Numbered from the stretch's first letter, positions 8,822 to 18,111 are shown. The stretch is 64,000 nt of DNA from Pseudomonas fragi (GCF_002269505.1 NZ_NQKQ01000009.1:62001-126000), one strand, 5' to 3'. Notes: generated by a model not told the origin, from the letters alone. Numbers and translations: made by a program.

Positions 8822-9683
8822 TCCAGTGCATAAATGCCCTGACCTCATCCCGTTGCATGGCCTCGGTGCGCGTGACGGCGTAGTAGGCAAAGCGCGCCGG
8901 CCACGGCTTGTCCATGACTTGCACCAGTCGGCCTGCAGCAATTTCTTCGGTTGCGTACTCCTGGGGTACCAAGGCCAGCCCCTGGCCGGCTTCGGCTGCG
9001 CGGATCAATAAAAAGTCGTCCTCGAAAGCAGTCCCGCGTTCTGCGCGCGGGTCTTTGCCCACGCCATGGGCGCTGAGCCACAAAAGCCAGTCGGCACGGT
9101 CAGCGTCGTGCAGCAGGGGGAGGTGGAGGCAGTCCTGCGGCTGCGCCAGCTGCGGGTTGTCGGCCAGCAATGCGGGGCTGGCAACGGGGATCAGCACGGG
9201 CGCCATCAGGCGGGTTACCTGCAGGCCGGGATAGACCCCAAGGCCGTGGCGCAAGGCAATATCGACACGCCCGCGGTGCATGTCCACCAGCGCGGAAGTG
9301 GCCTCGACACGCACCTCGATATCTGGATGCAGGCGGTTGAATCGCCCCAGGCGCGGCACCAGCCATGAGGCGGCAAATGTTGCCACTGTGCTGATCGTCA
9401 GGGTCTGGCGCGCAGTGCTTTGTTGCAGTGACAGCATGGCCTGCTCGATTTGCCCGAAGGCCTCAAGCAGGGCCGGGTGCACACCGGCGCCGGCCTCTGT
9501 GAGCCGCAAGCCGCTGCGTTCGCGGGTAAACAGCGGCATGCCGACCCGGTCTTCCAGCAGGCGGATCTGCTGGCTGACTGCACCTGAGGTGACATTCAGC
9601 GCCTGCGCGGCCGCTTTGATGCTGCCTTGCTGGCCAACTTCGACAAAGGCTCGCAAGGCGAGAAGGGGCAGTGAAGTGGCCAT
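8796..9683 (-). CDS. LysR-family transcriptional regulator (GcvA-like)
   Basis: A 295-residue LysR regulator; HTH at about residues 8-66 (LRAFVEVGQQGSIKAAAQALN, then SGAVSQQIRLLEDRVG), followed by the effector-binding domain. The start at 9683 is chosen because the HTH begins a few residues later and the upstream extension of the frame is not LysR-like. It is divergent from the GST/LLM pair with 130 bases between starts, so this pair is the probable target. Convergent overlap with the upstream kinase-like gene is 26 bases. Confidence 0.9.
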   Translation of the reverse strand: MATSLPLLALRAFVEVGQQGSIKAAAQALNVTSGAVSQQIRLLEDRVGMPLFTRERSGLRLTEAGAGVHPALLEAFGQIEQAMLSLQQSTARQTLTISTVATFAASWLVPRLGRFNRLHPDIEVRVEATSALVDMHRGRVDIALRHGLGVYPGLQVTRLMAPVLIPVASPALLADNPQLAQPQDCLHLPLLHDADRADWLLWLSAHGVGKDPRAERGTAFEDDFLLIRAAEAGQGLALVPQEYATEEIAAGRLVQVMDKPWPARFAYYAVTRTEAMQRDEVRAFMHWIMQEAEGK

Positions 9684-9813
9684 AGGCTTTAGTTTTCCTG
9701 AATCGGGTGTGCAGAAATGATCGTTTCCGCTGACACACAGCGAAAGCGATGATGTCCCGAGTTTAGAGATGCTGTGCAAGTTCAGTAAAACTATATCTAA
9801 CCGGACGCCCTGC

Positions 9814-10446
9814 ATGAACCCCATGATCACGTTGTATACCGACAGCTCGTCCAATGGTTTCAAGATCACCATTGCTCTGGAGGAACTCGGTTTAACCTAC
9901 CACCTGCGGCACGTAAACATTGACCAGGGCGAGAACCGCAGCCCGGCGTTTTTGCGCCTCAACCCCCACGGACGCATCCCGGTGCTGGTCGACGCTAGCA
10001 ATGGCATCACATTGTTTGAATCGGCAGCTATCCTGCTGTATCTGGCCGATATCACGGGTCGACTCTTGCCCGTCGAACCCGACAAACGCTGGCAAGCCAT
10101 CCAGTGGCTGATGTTTCATGCTGCCAGCGTGGGGCCTGTGATGGGCCAGCGCGTTCACTTCGAGCTGTTTGCCGCAGACAAAAATCCCCAGGCCATTTCA
10201 CGCTACCGGCGCCTGATGGATGAAGCCTTTACCACCCTGGACAACCGCCTGGCCGAGCATCCCTATCTGGCCGGTGACGAGTATTCGATTGCCGATATTG
10301 CCCAGTTTGGCTGGACCCATATCGCGCAAGTCATCGACTTCGATTTCCGCGCCTATAAGCACCTGAGCGCCTGGTACCAGCGCATTGGCGCCAGACCCGC
10401 CGTGCAGCGCGGCATCGCTCTGCCTGCTCGCGCCACAGGCGCTTGA
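9814..10446 (+). CDS. Glutathione S-transferase family protein
   Basis: A 210-residue GST. The N-terminal thioredoxin fold (about residues 1-83) contains SSNGFKITIALEELGL, the cis-Pro region HGRIPVLVD and the glutathione-binding LFESAAILLYLAD. The C-terminal all-helical domain has the N-capping motif EYSIADIAQFGW. Layout resembles the Nu-class YghU/YfcG enzymes, which use glutathione for conjugation or disulfide reduction. The ATG at 9814 is preferred over a TTG at 9769. Its stop is followed after 14 bases by the LLM oxidoreductase start, so the two are probably one transcript. Confidence 0.9.
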   Translation: MNPMITLYTDSSSNGFKITIALEELGLTYHLRHVNIDQGENRSPAFLRLNPHGRIPVLVDASNGITLFESAAILLYLADITGRLLPVEPDKRWQAIQWLMFHAASVGPVMGQRVHFELFAADKNPQAISRYRRLMDEAFTTLDNRLAEHPYLAGDEYSIADIAQFGWTHIAQVIDFDFRAYKHLSAWYQRIGARPAVQRGIALPARATGA

Positions 10447-10460
10447 ACCAGGGGATCAAT

Positions 10461-11429
10461 ATGAACACTACCGATCAGGCCACAGGCCAGTCGTCGCCCG
10501 CATTTGCCAGCCACCGCGGTTATCGGCGCATGTTCGCGGCCAATCAGCTGACCCTCGGGATTTTTCTGCCATTGCGCTTTTACAAGGGCGACATGGCGGT
10601 ACTGGCCGGGCAGGCCGAGCGGGTTCGCGACATCGACCGGTATGGTTTTGCCGCAGTCTGGGTGCGCGACGTACCGCTGTTCGATCCGGCGTTCGGTGAT
10701 GCGGGGCAAGTATTCGACCCCTTTACCTACCTGGCTTTTCTGGCAGCGCACACTAAGCACATTGCGCTGGCCACCGGCAGTGCGATCTTTTCGTTGCGCC
10801 ATCCCATTGACCTGGCCAAGGCCAGTGCCACCATAGATCAGTTATCCAACGGGCGCCTGGTCATGGGGATCGCCTCGGGAGACCGGGCCATTGAATTTCC
10901 CGCCTATGGTCTTGAGCACGCCCGGCGGGGTGAGCGGTTTGCCCAGAGCGTGACGTATTTCCGTCAACTGATGCAGGCCCGTGCGCCTGTTATCGATTCT
11001 GCACTGGGGCATATGGCCGGAGCCGAATTTTTGCCCCGGCCCGTGGCGGGAGCCATTCCCCTGATGGTCACCGGTTCATCCCGGCAGTCGCTGGCCTGGA
11101 TCGGCGAGCACGCCGACGGCTGGCTGACCTTCCCCGAATCGACCCACGACCGCGCAGGGCCGCAGCGTCTGGCCGAGAAGATCCAGGCCTGGCGCCAGTT
11201 GATCCCGGACGGCGGGTTCAGGCCGCATATGACTAATGAATGGCTCGACCTTGTTGATGATCCCGATTATCCCCGCACGCCTTTACAGGGCGGTTATGTG
11301 TTGCGCACCGGACGCAATGGCTTGATTGACCTGCTGCGTGAATGGCAAGCGGCTGGTGTGAACCATGCGGCCCTGGGGCTGCAGTTTTCGGCCCGGGCCT
11401 ACGGCAGACGTCATCCAGGAACTGGCTGA
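10461..11429 (+). CDS. Luciferase-like (LLM class) flavin oxidoreductase, frameshifted at the C-terminus
   Basis: A flavin-dependent LLM-class protein of the TIGR03571-like group; conserved blocks include LGIFLPL, YGFAAVWVRDVP, ATGSAIFSLRHPIDLAKASATIDQLS (in pieces) and MGIASGDR. The ATG at 10461 sits 8 bases after AGGGGA. The frame ends in the unnatural tail AYGRRHPGTG at 11429. Removing one G from the run at 11394-11397 restores PTADVIQELAEDVLPHF and a normal stop at 11490. So the gene has a one-base insertion about 30 codons before its natural end, or the assembly does. The last helix of the barrel would be lost. It is probably co-transcribed with the GST gene. Confidence 0.85.
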   Translation: MNTTDQATGQSSPAFASHRGYRRMFAANQLTLGIFLPLRFYKGDMAVLAGQAERVRDIDRYGFAAVWVRDVPLFDPAFGDAGQVFDPFTYLAFLAAHTKHIALATGSAIFSLRHPIDLAKASATIDQLSNGRLVMGIASGDRAIEFPAYGLEHARRGERFAQSVTYFRQLMQARAPVIDSALGHMAGAEFLPRPVAGAIPLMVTGSSRQSLAWIGEHADGWLTFPESTHDRAGPQRLAEKIQAWRQLIPDGGFRPHMTNEWLDLVDDPDYPRTPLQGGYVLRTGRNGLIDLLREWQAAGVNHAALGLQFSARAYGRRHPGTG

Positions 11430-11499
11430 AGACGTACTGCCGCATTTCCCATCACATCAGGTGCCGGAGGGGGCCAGGCTGGCATGGTGAAGACAACGA

Positions 11500-12828
11500 T
11501 CAGCTTACCGTTTTCATCTCCACAACCGGCACGCTGCGTGTGCGTGACACGCTCAGGCCCAGCAGCCCGCCGAGCACCAGCGCGCCGGCCATAAAGTACA
11601 TGGCCGCCTGGGTGTTGCCGGTCAGTTGGGTCAGCCAGCCGACCACAATGGTGCTGAAAAAGCCGGCGACATTGCCCAGGGAGTTGATCAGCGCGATTCC
11701 CGCAGCAGCGGCCGCACCGCCGACCACGGCGGTGGGCATGCCCCAGAACACCGGCAAGCTGCTGATCATCGCCGCAGTGCCGATGGTCAGGCCGAGCATC
11801 GACAACCACAGGCTGGCGCCGAACAGGGTGCCGAAAATCACCCCGCCAGCGCCGATAAAGGCGCAGATCGCCAGGTGCCAGCGATACTCGCGAACCCGGT
11901 CGCTGCTGCGCCCCACCAGCACCATGCACACGGTTGCCACTGAGTAGGGAATCGCACTCAGCACGCCGATGGCCCAGGGTTCGGCGACACCGCTGTTGCG
12001 GATTATGGTCGGCATCCAGAAACTGATCACGTACTGGCCCAGCACCAGGCAAAAATACACCGCGCCCAGCAGCCAGATTTTCGGGTTGAGCAGACCATCG
12101 CGCACAGAATGATGGGCCTTGGCACGGGCTTCGCGATCCAGCGCCGCCTGCATGCCGCGCTTTTCTTCAGGGCTGAGCCAGCGGGCGTCGGCAATCCGGT
12201 CGCGCAGAAGGAAGAACACGGCGGCGCCCAGGGCCACGGCCGGCAAGCCTTCGATCACGAACAGCCATTGCCAGCCGGCGTAACCCGCCACGCCATCGAG
12301 GGTCTGCATGATCAAACCGGAAATCAGTGAACCCAGCATGCTGGAGATCGGCAGGGCGGCGATAAAGAGGGAAATCATCACCCCCCGGCGATGGCTCGGA
12401 AACCAGGTGGTGAGATAGAAAATGATCCCGGGGAAAAAGCCTGCTTCGGCAATCCCGATCAAAAAGCGCAGCAGGTAGAAGCTCACAGGCGTTTCGACAA
12501 ACATCATGGCTGCCGACAGCAGGCCCCAGGTCATCATGATCCGGGCAATCCAGCGTCGTGCGCCAAACTTGTGTAAGGCGATATTGCTCGGGATCTCGAA
12601 CATCAGGTAGCCGACAAAAAACACCCCGGCACCAAGCCCGTAGACCGCCTCGCTGAACTTGAGGTCATCAAGCATCTGCAGTTTGGCAAAGCCCACATTG
12701 ACCCGGTCCAGGTAGGCGACCAGATAACAGACCATCAGCAACGGAATGACCCGCCACGCGGTTTTGCGGTAGGCCGAATGCAGGGCGTGGTCCGGCATGT
12801 CTGCGGGGAGCGGCGGTAGGGTGTTCAT
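11500..12828 (-). CDS. MFS transporter, ACS (anion:cation symporter) family
   Basis: A 442-residue, 12-segment inner-membrane carrier. Motifs VCYLVAYLDRVNVGFA in the first segment and FEIPSNIALHKFGARRWIARIM (in pieces) between segments 2 and 3 identify the ACS family (phthalate, galactonate, tartrate, glucarate permeases), which take up organic anions with protons. The ATG at 12828 follows AGAGGCTCC. Upstream lies a LysR gene and beyond it a lactate-dehydrogenase-like flavoprotein, all on the same strand, which suggests uptake and oxidation of a 2-hydroxy acid. The substrate is inferred only. Confidence 0.88.
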   Translation of the reverse strand: MNTLPPLPADMPDHALHSAYRKTAWRVIPLLMVCYLVAYLDRVNVGFAKLQMLDDLKFSEAVYGLGAGVFFVGYLMFEIPSNIALHKFGARRWIARIMMTWGLLSAAMMFVETPVSFYLLRFLIGIAEAGFFPGIIFYLTTWFPSHRRGVMISLFIAALPISSMLGSLISGLIMQTLDGVAGYAGWQWLFVIEGLPAVALGAAVFFLLRDRIADARWLSPEEKRGMQAALDREARAKAHHSVRDGLLNPKIWLLGAVYFCLVLGQYVISFWMPTIIRNSGVAEPWAIGVLSAIPYSVATVCMVLVGRSSDRVREYRWHLAICAFIGAGGVIFGTLFGASLWLSMLGLTIGTAAMISSLPVFWGMPTAVVGGAAAAAGIALINSLGNVAGFFSTIVVGWLTQLTGNTQAAMYFMAGALVLGGLLGLSVSRTRSVPVVEMKTVS

Positions 12829-12866
12829 CTGGAGCCTCTTTCTTGTTGTTGTAGGGGCGGTCAGGA

Positions 12867-13805
12867 TCAGAGCGCACGGCCTCCCGGCCAGTCGCCGCAC
12901 TTGCACATGTCGTGCACGACTTCGCGGATCAACTCACTGATCAGGGTTTTCAGGTGGCTGGCAGGCATCGAGGCACAACTGCAAATGCCCAGGGTGCGCG
13001 ATAGACCGTCAGCCGCAATGCGTTGGGCAACCAGACGGCCGTCTTCAATTTCGCGCATGGCCAGGTTCAGCGGCATGATGGTGTGACCGATGCCGGCCTC
13101 GACTGCACTTTTGAGGATGTGTACGGAATTGACCTCCATGGCGATTTCGCCCACGGCCAGGCCGTGCTGTTTAACCGCGTGCTCGACCAGGGTACGGGTA
13201 CAGTGACCATGGGCCTGGCTGGGAAACACCAGCGGCCGGGCCAGCGCCTGTTGCAGGGAAACCTCACCTGCCGCTGGCGCGTCGGGCGCATTGGCGCGGT
13301 GGATCAGGTGAAAATCCTCTTCGATCAATTGACTGAACAGCACTTGCGCAGGCAGGTCCAGGGAGCTGAACAGGGCCAGATCAATGCGCCCGTGCAACAG
13401 TTGGTCCATGACATTGCCGGTCAGCTCTTCGTTGAGATGGAACGCCACCCGCGGGTAGCGGCTGGCCACGGCGCGCATCAACGGCATGGCGAGGATGGTC
13501 GCGACACTTTGCGGCAACGCCACGATAATCGAGCCGCTGACCTCTTCCTGACTGCTGCTGACCGCCGCCCGGGCATCGCCCAGATGCTTGAGCATGCCCT
13601 GGGCGTATTCGTAGAAGACCTTGCCGGCCTCACTGGCGACCACGCCGTTGTGGCTGCGATGGAACAGCTGTACCCCCAGATCATCCTCCAGCGCCGACAT
13701 CTGCTTGCTCAACGCCGATTGCGCCACATGCACCTGGCGGGCGGCTTTGGACAGGCTGCCGCAATCGATCACGGCGACAAAGTATTTGATCTGGCGGATT
13801 TCCAT
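12867..13805 (-). CDS. LysR-family transcriptional regulator (CbL/Nac-like)
   Basis: A 312-residue LysR regulator with a typical HTH (residues 1-60: MEIRQIKYFVAVIDCGSLSKAARQ, then SALSKQMSALEDDLG) and effector domain. The opening MEIRQIKYF and the QSALSKQ helix resemble the Nac/Cbl and tricarballylate-regulator subgroup. It is sandwiched on one strand between the FAD oxidoreductase (52 bases upstream) and the MFS carrier (38 bases downstream), an uncommon in-operon position that suggests it controls both. Confidence 0.88.
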   Translation of the reverse strand: MEIRQIKYFVAVIDCGSLSKAARQVHVAQSALSKQMSALEDDLGVQLFHRSHNGVVASEAGKVFYEYAQGMLKHLGDARAAVSSSQEEVSGSIIVALPQSVATILAMPLMRAVASRYPRVAFHLNEELTGNVMDQLLHGRIDLALFSSLDLPAQVLFSQLIEEDFHLIHRANAPDAPAAGEVSLQQALARPLVFPSQAHGHCTRTLVEHAVKQHGLAVGEIAMEVNSVHILKSAVEAGIGHTIMPLNLAMREIEDGRLVAQRIAADGLSRTLGICSCASMPASHLKTLISELIREVVHDMCKCGDWPGGRAL

Positions 13806-13857
13806 TGCGGTGCTTCCTGCAGGACTCGGCTATACGGGCCGATGATGGTAGCGCGGG

Positions 13858-15276
13858 TCAGCCTGCGGAGCGTGCGCGAGGGAAAATCTTGCCGGGGTTC
13901 ATCAATTGCTTGGGATCGAGCGCCGCCTTGATCGACTGCATGACGTCCACGGCGTTTTGCCCGTGTTCAACGGCCATAAAGTGCTGTTTGGTCAAACCGA
14001 TGCCGTGCTCGCCGGTGCAACTGCCCTGCAGGGCAATGGCCCGCTCGGCCAGACGATGGGCGACGGCTTCGGCCCGTTGGATTTCGTCGGGATTGAGCGG
14101 GTCGACCAGGATCACGGCATGGAAATTACCATCGCCCACATGGCCGAAAATCGGCGCGACAAAGCCGTTTTGCGCAAGGTCTGCCGCCGTGGCATCAATG
14201 CACTCGGCCAGCCGCGAAATCGGTACCACGGCATCGGTGGTCAGGGCACGGCAGCCGGGGCGCAGGGCCAGCGCGGCGAAGTAGCCGTCATGCCGGGCCT
14301 GCCACAGACGGCTGCGATCCTCCGGATGCACCGCCCATTCGAAGTCCATGCCCTGATGTTCATCGGCGACCATGCGCACGGTCTCGATCTGTTCTTTCAC
14401 GCCGGCTTCAGAGCCATGCAGTTCAAAGAGCAGCGAAGGCGCCTCGCGCAACTGCGTGCTGCTGTAGGTATTGAGGGCGCGCATGGTCAGGGCATCGAGC
14501 AGTTCAATGCGGGCGACCGGCACACCGAGCTGGATGATCTGGATCACCGCGCGCACGGCCAGATCCACGCTGGGAAAGCGGCACACGGCAGCTGAAATGG
14601 CTTCAGGAATCGGGTGTAACTTGACGGTCAGCTCGGCGATGGTCGCCAGCGTCCCGCCCGATCCGACCAGTAAATGGGTCAAGTCATAGCCAGCAGAAGA
14701 CTTGCGCGCCCGCCCGCCGGTGTTGATTACCCGGCCGTCGGCCAGCACCGCCGTCATGGCCAGTACGTTTTCGCGCATAGTGCCGTAGCGCACGGCGTTG
14801 GTCCCGGAGGCACGGGTCGCCGCCATGCCGCCCAGGGACGCATCGGCACCGGGGTCGATGGGGAAAAACAGCCCGGTACCGTGCAACGCCGCATTCAACT
14901 GTTTGCGGGTTACCCCCGGTTGTACAGTGGCGTCCATATCGTCAACGCGAATGGCAAGCACCTGGTTCATGCCCGATACATCAATGCTCACGCCACCATG
15001 AGCGGCCTGCAGCCAGCCTTCCAGTGAGGTCCCGCTGCCATAGGCGATCATCGGCGTATCGTGGCGATAACAGGCACTGCTGATACTGACGATATCCTCA
15101 AGGCTGTTGGCGTAGGCCACGGCATCCGGGGGCATGGGGTCCAGTGCGGAAATATCGCTGCCGTGGTGTTCGCGCACGCTGGCCGAGGTGGAGAAGCGGG
15201 TGCCGAGCAATTGACCCAGTTCCTCGCGCAAGGATTCGGCCAGGGGCGGATGCTCACAGGCAGCAGAAAGGCTCAT
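13858..15276 (-). CDS. FAD-binding oxidoreductase, D-lactate dehydrogenase (cytochrome)/GlcD-like
   Basis: A 472-residue flavoprotein of the vanillyl-alcohol-oxidase superfamily. The FAD_binding_4 domain occupies about residues 40-215 (AYGSGTSLEGW and PGADASLGGMAATRASG). The C-terminal FAD-oxidase_C domain holds GHVGDGNFHAVI, the metal-ligand motif, and the closing GSCTGEHGIGLTKQ plus KAALDPKQLMNPGKI. Such enzymes oxidise D-lactate or related 2-hydroxy acids and pass electrons to the respiratory chain. The ATG at 15276 follows GGAG at correct spacing. It heads a same-strand group with LysR and an ACS-family carrier. Exact substrate unknown. Confidence 0.88.
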   Translation of the reverse strand: MSLSAACEHPPLAESLREELGQLLGTRFSTSASVREHHGSDISALDPMPPDAVAYANSLEDIVSISSACYRHDTPMIAYGSGTSLEGWLQAAHGGVSIDVSGMNQVLAIRVDDMDATVQPGVTRKQLNAALHGTGLFFPIDPGADASLGGMAATRASGTNAVRYGTMRENVLAMTAVLADGRVINTGGRARKSSAGYDLTHLLVGSGGTLATIAELTVKLHPIPEAISAAVCRFPSVDLAVRAVIQIIQLGVPVARIELLDALTMRALNTYSSTQLREAPSLLFELHGSEAGVKEQIETVRMVADEHQGMDFEWAVHPEDRSRLWQARHDGYFAALALRPGCRALTTDAVVPISRLAECIDATAADLAQNGFVAPIFGHVGDGNFHAVILVDPLNPDEIQRAEAVAHRLAERAIALQGSCTGEHGIGLTKQHFMAVEHGQNAVDVMQSIKAALDPKQLMNPGKIFPRARSAG

Positions 15277-15443
15277 CAGGCAATCTCCATTTTTTCTGCG
15301 CCGCATGTGGCAGGCGGCATGTGTGGGGAGTTATGGCTTATCTTAGGCAGCCTTTGGTACACACTCGTAGTGCTGATTTTAGATGGAGCCATCTGTTTTT
15401 GAGATGGCATGTGACAGGCGTGATTATCAAGAAGGAACTTGAG

Positions 15444-16073
15444 TTGAGTGACTGGGAAGCCTATTACCAGGCAAGTGAACAGCGCGGGCAATCGCCCTTG
15501 CTGAGTAGGGCCTTGAGCTTTATCAGCGCGAATGAGGGTTCACGTCAGGCTGTGGATCTGGGTTGCGGGGCCGGAATGGAAACCCGGCAATTGTTGGCCG
15601 CAGGCTGGGACGTACTGGCCATTGACCGCGAAACCGGCGCTATTGCGCGAACATCTGCATTGTCACAAGGTGTCAGCGGTGGGCGGCTGGCGACCCTGGC
15701 CTGCGATTTTGAACAGCTGACGCAGTTACCCGCATCCAGATTGATCCATGCCGGTCTCGCCTTGCCGTTCTGTCGGCCAGAATATTTTGAGACCCTTTGG
15801 CGGCTTGTGACTGCGGCGCTTGAACCGGGCGGTGTATTTGTCGGCCATCTGTTTGGCGAGCGGCACGGCTGGGCGGCACTTGCCCATATGACTTTTCAGA
15901 CCGAAGCGCAGGCGCGCTTGCTGTGCGGTAATCTTGAGCTGCATCTGTTCCGCGAATTCGAACAGCCGGGTGCCACTTTGCAGGGGGACATGGCCTGGCA
16001 CCGCTTCGATATCATTGCCAGCAAGCCGCAAGGCGACGATAAATACCGTACTGAACAAAGGAGCCTGTCATGA
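15444..16073 (+). CDS. Class I SAM-dependent methyltransferase
   Basis: About 209 residues. Motif I is AVDLGCGAGMETRQLL, followed by LAIDRETGAI (acidic end of strand 2) and LIHAGLALPFC, the usual Rossmann methyltransferase order, with EPGGVFVGHLFGERHGW further on. The start is uncertain: the TTG at 15444 (giving MSDWEAYYQ) has AAGGAA seven bases earlier; GTGs at 15411 and 15420 are alternatives. The stop overlaps the ATG of the GFA gene (ATGA), so the two form an operon, perhaps continuing to the DUF2867 and GNAT genes. Acceptor unknown. Confidence 0.75.
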   Translation: MSDWEAYYQASEQRGQSPLLSRALSFISANEGSRQAVDLGCGAGMETRQLLAAGWDVLAIDRETGAIARTSALSQGVSGGRLATLACDFEQLTQLPASRLIHAGLALPFCRPEYFETLWRLVTAALEPGGVFVGHLFGERHGWAALAHMTFQTEAQARLLCGNLELHLFREFEQPGATLQGDMAWHRFDIIASKPQGDDKYRTEQRSLS

Positions 16074-16465
16074 AGGGAAGTTGCGCCTGCGGTGCCGTTG
16101 GCTATGAAGTTGACCGTATCGACATGCCTGTAAGCCATTGTCATTGCCAGTCGTGCCGCAAAACACATGCTGCTGCATTTGTCACCACGGCCGGTGTATT
16201 GCGTGAGCACTTCCATTGGACGAGGGGCCAGGAAAAACTCAGCAACTACGAGTCTTCCCCCGGCAAGCTGCGGCGCTTTTGCTCGCTGTGCGGTTGCCAC
16301 CTTGTGGCTGAACGTGATGGAGCAGCGGCTGTGATTGTTCGTGTTGCGACCCTGGACGAGGACCCGGGCGATCGCCCGCAATACCATATCTGGGCTGAGC
16401 AGGATGCCCCATGGCTTGAACATCAGGACCTTGCGGTTTACCCGCAGTGGCAGCCGGGGCGCTAA
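16070..16465 (+). CDS. GFA family (Mss4-like zinc) protein
   Basis: A 131-residue protein of the GFA/DUF636 family, named for glutathione-dependent formaldehyde-activating enzyme. Zinc-ligand cysteines are seen in CACG near the start, CHCQSC at about residues 24-29, and CSLCGC at about residues 71-76. The fold is Mss4-like. Most members have no proven formaldehyde chemistry, so only the family is claimed. It overlaps the methyltransferase gene by four bases. Confidence 0.88.
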   Translation: MKGSCACGAVGYEVDRIDMPVSHCHCQSCRKTHAAAFVTTAGVLREHFHWTRGQEKLSNYESSPGKLRRFCSLCGCHLVAERDGAAAVIVRVATLDEDPGDRPQYHIWAEQDAPWLEHQDLAVYPQWQPGR

Positions 16466-16510
16466 GGTTTCAGTGGCATTATTTAACTTTTATCAGGGAG
16501 ATAACCGTTA

Positions 16511-16996
16511 GTGACCCGTGCATCTATTCATACCCTGCGCCCGCTGCCCGAGCTTGATTACCATGACAGCAGATCGGTGCTGCTGCCTGTGCAGATCACG
16601 GCTCTGCAAGCCTGGAACCTGATGACGGCCGGGCAGGGGCCGCTGATGCGTTTAGCTTTTCGGGCCAGGGACGGGGTTTCATCGTTATTTGGCGTAAAGC
16701 GCATCGGCGGCTTCTCCGGTACCCGGCGCGAGGCCGTGCAGGCAGGCGACTATCTGGATTTCTTCCTGGTGGAGCACAGCGCTCCCGAGGTACTGGTGCT
16801 GACCGAGCGTGACCGGCATCTGGATGTCATGACCTGTGTGTCGATGGCTGATTGTGTGTTGACGATCACCTCTTCTGTGGTCACCCATAACACCTTTGGT
16901 CGCCTCTATATGCTGCCGGTGGGGCCGGCACACAAACTTATCGTCAATAACTATCTCAAGCGCCTGAAGCGCAAACTGCAAGGGATGGAGCCCTGA
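16511..16996 (+). CDS. DUF2867-family protein
   Basis: A 161-residue soluble protein starting at GTG 16511, preceded by a GGGAGA ribosome site. Features recalled from DUF2867 proteins are the N-terminal YHDSRSVLLP, the central FLVEHSAPEVLVLTERDRHLDV (in pieces) and a C-terminal Arg/Lys-rich helix (NNYLKRLKRKL). Function unknown; members are often lipid/SRPBCC-like in fold. It lies five bases before the first GNAT gene and is probably co-transcribed with it. Confidence 0.7.
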   Translation: MTRASIHTLRPLPELDYHDSRSVLLPVQITALQAWNLMTAGQGPLMRLAFRARDGVSSLFGVKRIGGFSGTRREAVQAGDYLDFFLVEHSAPEVLVLTERDRHLDVMTCVSMADCVLTITSSVVTHNTFGRLYMLPVGPAHKLIVNNYLKRLKRKLQGMEP

Positions 16997-17000
16997 ATTC

Positions 17001-17438
17001 ATGAACACAACCATAAGACTTGCCGATCAAGCCGATATCCCGGCCATTTTTGCCATTCGCACCAGCGTCAGGGAAAATCATCTTTCTCATCAACAGTTAA
17101 CTGAAATGGGCATTACCCCCGACGCCATATGCCAGGCGATGGAAGCTGCTCCCTGCATCTGGGTGGCCGAGGTCGATGGTGTTGCGGTGGGGTTTGCCAT
17201 GGCAGATGCTGAGGATGGCTGTGTATTTGCCGCTTTTGTCCTGGCCGAATTTGAGGGGCTCGGACTGGGTCGCAGCCTGATGGCCAGGGCCGAGGCGTTT
17301 CTGTTTCAGCATCACCCCACGATTTGGCTGGAAACCGCTGAAAACAGCCGTGCCAGCGGTTTTTATCGGACCCTTGGCTGGCAGGCGGTGGCGAATTTGC
17401 CTGAAGGTGATATTCGCTTTGAAAAATCACGGACCTAG
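17001..17438 (+). CDS. GNAT family N-acetyltransferase
   Basis: A 145-residue acetyl-CoA-dependent transferase. The N-terminus IRLADQADIPAIFAIR and the acetyl-CoA loop region EGLGLGRSLMARAE (R/Q-x-x-G-x-G/A variant) show the GNAT fold, closing with RASGFYRTLGWQ, the usual strand 5-helix 4 block. The substrate is unknown. ATG 17001 lies just after the DUF2867 stop, and a second GNAT gene follows 11 bases later. Confidence 0.88.
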   Translation: MNTTIRLADQADIPAIFAIRTSVRENHLSHQQLTEMGITPDAICQAMEAAPCIWVAEVDGVAVGFAMADAEDGCVFAAFVLAEFEGLGLGRSLMARAEAFLFQHHPTIWLETAENSRASGFYRTLGWQAVANLPEGDIRFEKSRT

Positions 17439-17449
17439 CAGGGACGGGT

Positions 17450-17935
17450 ATGGACATTCGATTGACGCAAACCAGTGACTGGATGTTGTTGAAGCAGGTT
17501 CGTCTGGCGGCACTTCAGGATGCCCCGACGGCATTTGGCGTGAGCTATCAAACGGCGGCCAGCGACACCGATGAACAATGGCAGGAGCGCGCCTCGTCGC
17601 AGATCGGTACGCAGTTCTGGCTGGCCTTCGAGGGCGGCAAGCCGGTCGGCATGATAGGCGCGGGGATCAGCCAGGCGGCCCGCTATAACCTGATCGGCAT
17701 GTGGGTTGCGCCTCAATGGCGGGGCGCCGGTGCAGCTGCCCGACTGGTGGGCGCAGTAAAAGCCCGGGCGCGGCAGAGTGGTCATGACAGTGTGTATCTG
17801 GACGTATCCCCGGACAATGGCAGAGCTTGCGGCTTCTATCTGAATCAGGGTTTCGTCTTTATGGACGAATGGGAGCCCTTGGCCAGCCACCCCCATATCA
17901 GGGTGCAGACGATGCGCTGGGACGTGGTCGGCTGA
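17450..17935 (+). CDS. GNAT family N-acetyltransferase
   Basis: A 161-residue second GNAT protein, not a close copy of the preceding one. N-terminal MDIRLTQTSDWMLLKQVRLAAL (in pieces), central MWVAPQWRGAGAAARLVGAV acetyl-CoA motif and YLDVSPDNGRACGFYLNQGF C-terminal block. ATG 17450 is preceded by AGGGACGGGT. Substrate unknown. Tandem GNAT genes with a GFA and methyltransferase suggest a small modification/detoxification transcript, which is only an inference. Confidence 0.88.
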   Translation: MDIRLTQTSDWMLLKQVRLAALQDAPTAFGVSYQTAASDTDEQWQERASSQIGTQFWLAFEGGKPVGMIGAGISQAARYNLIGMWVAPQWRGAGAAARLVGAVKARARQSGHDSVYLDVSPDNGRACGFYLNQGFVFMDEWEPLASHPHIRVQTMRWDVVG

Positions 17936-18076
17936 ATTGTGCTGTAGGGACAGAGACGGGGGCGGCCCGGTTGCGCTCGCTGTCGCGCTGCAAAAAACCA
18001 GCCTGAGCCAGCTCATGAACGCCTCTCGTCGAAATATCTGTCAGAAAAATTGACCAGAATGGTCCTACACAGTTAA

Positions 18077-18092
18077 CTGTATGTTCATACAG
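18077..18092 (+). promoter_or_regulatory. LexA (SOS) box
   Basis: ctgtatgttcatacag is a perfect palindrome at its CTGTAT/ATACAG ends and matches the gamma-proteobacterial LexA consensus CTGT-N8-ACAG. It lies 19 bases before the ATG of the umuD-umuC fusion, as expected for an SOS-induced umuDC operon. Confidence 0.88.
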
Positions 18093-18111
18093 TTATCGTA
18101 AGGCGTGCGTC

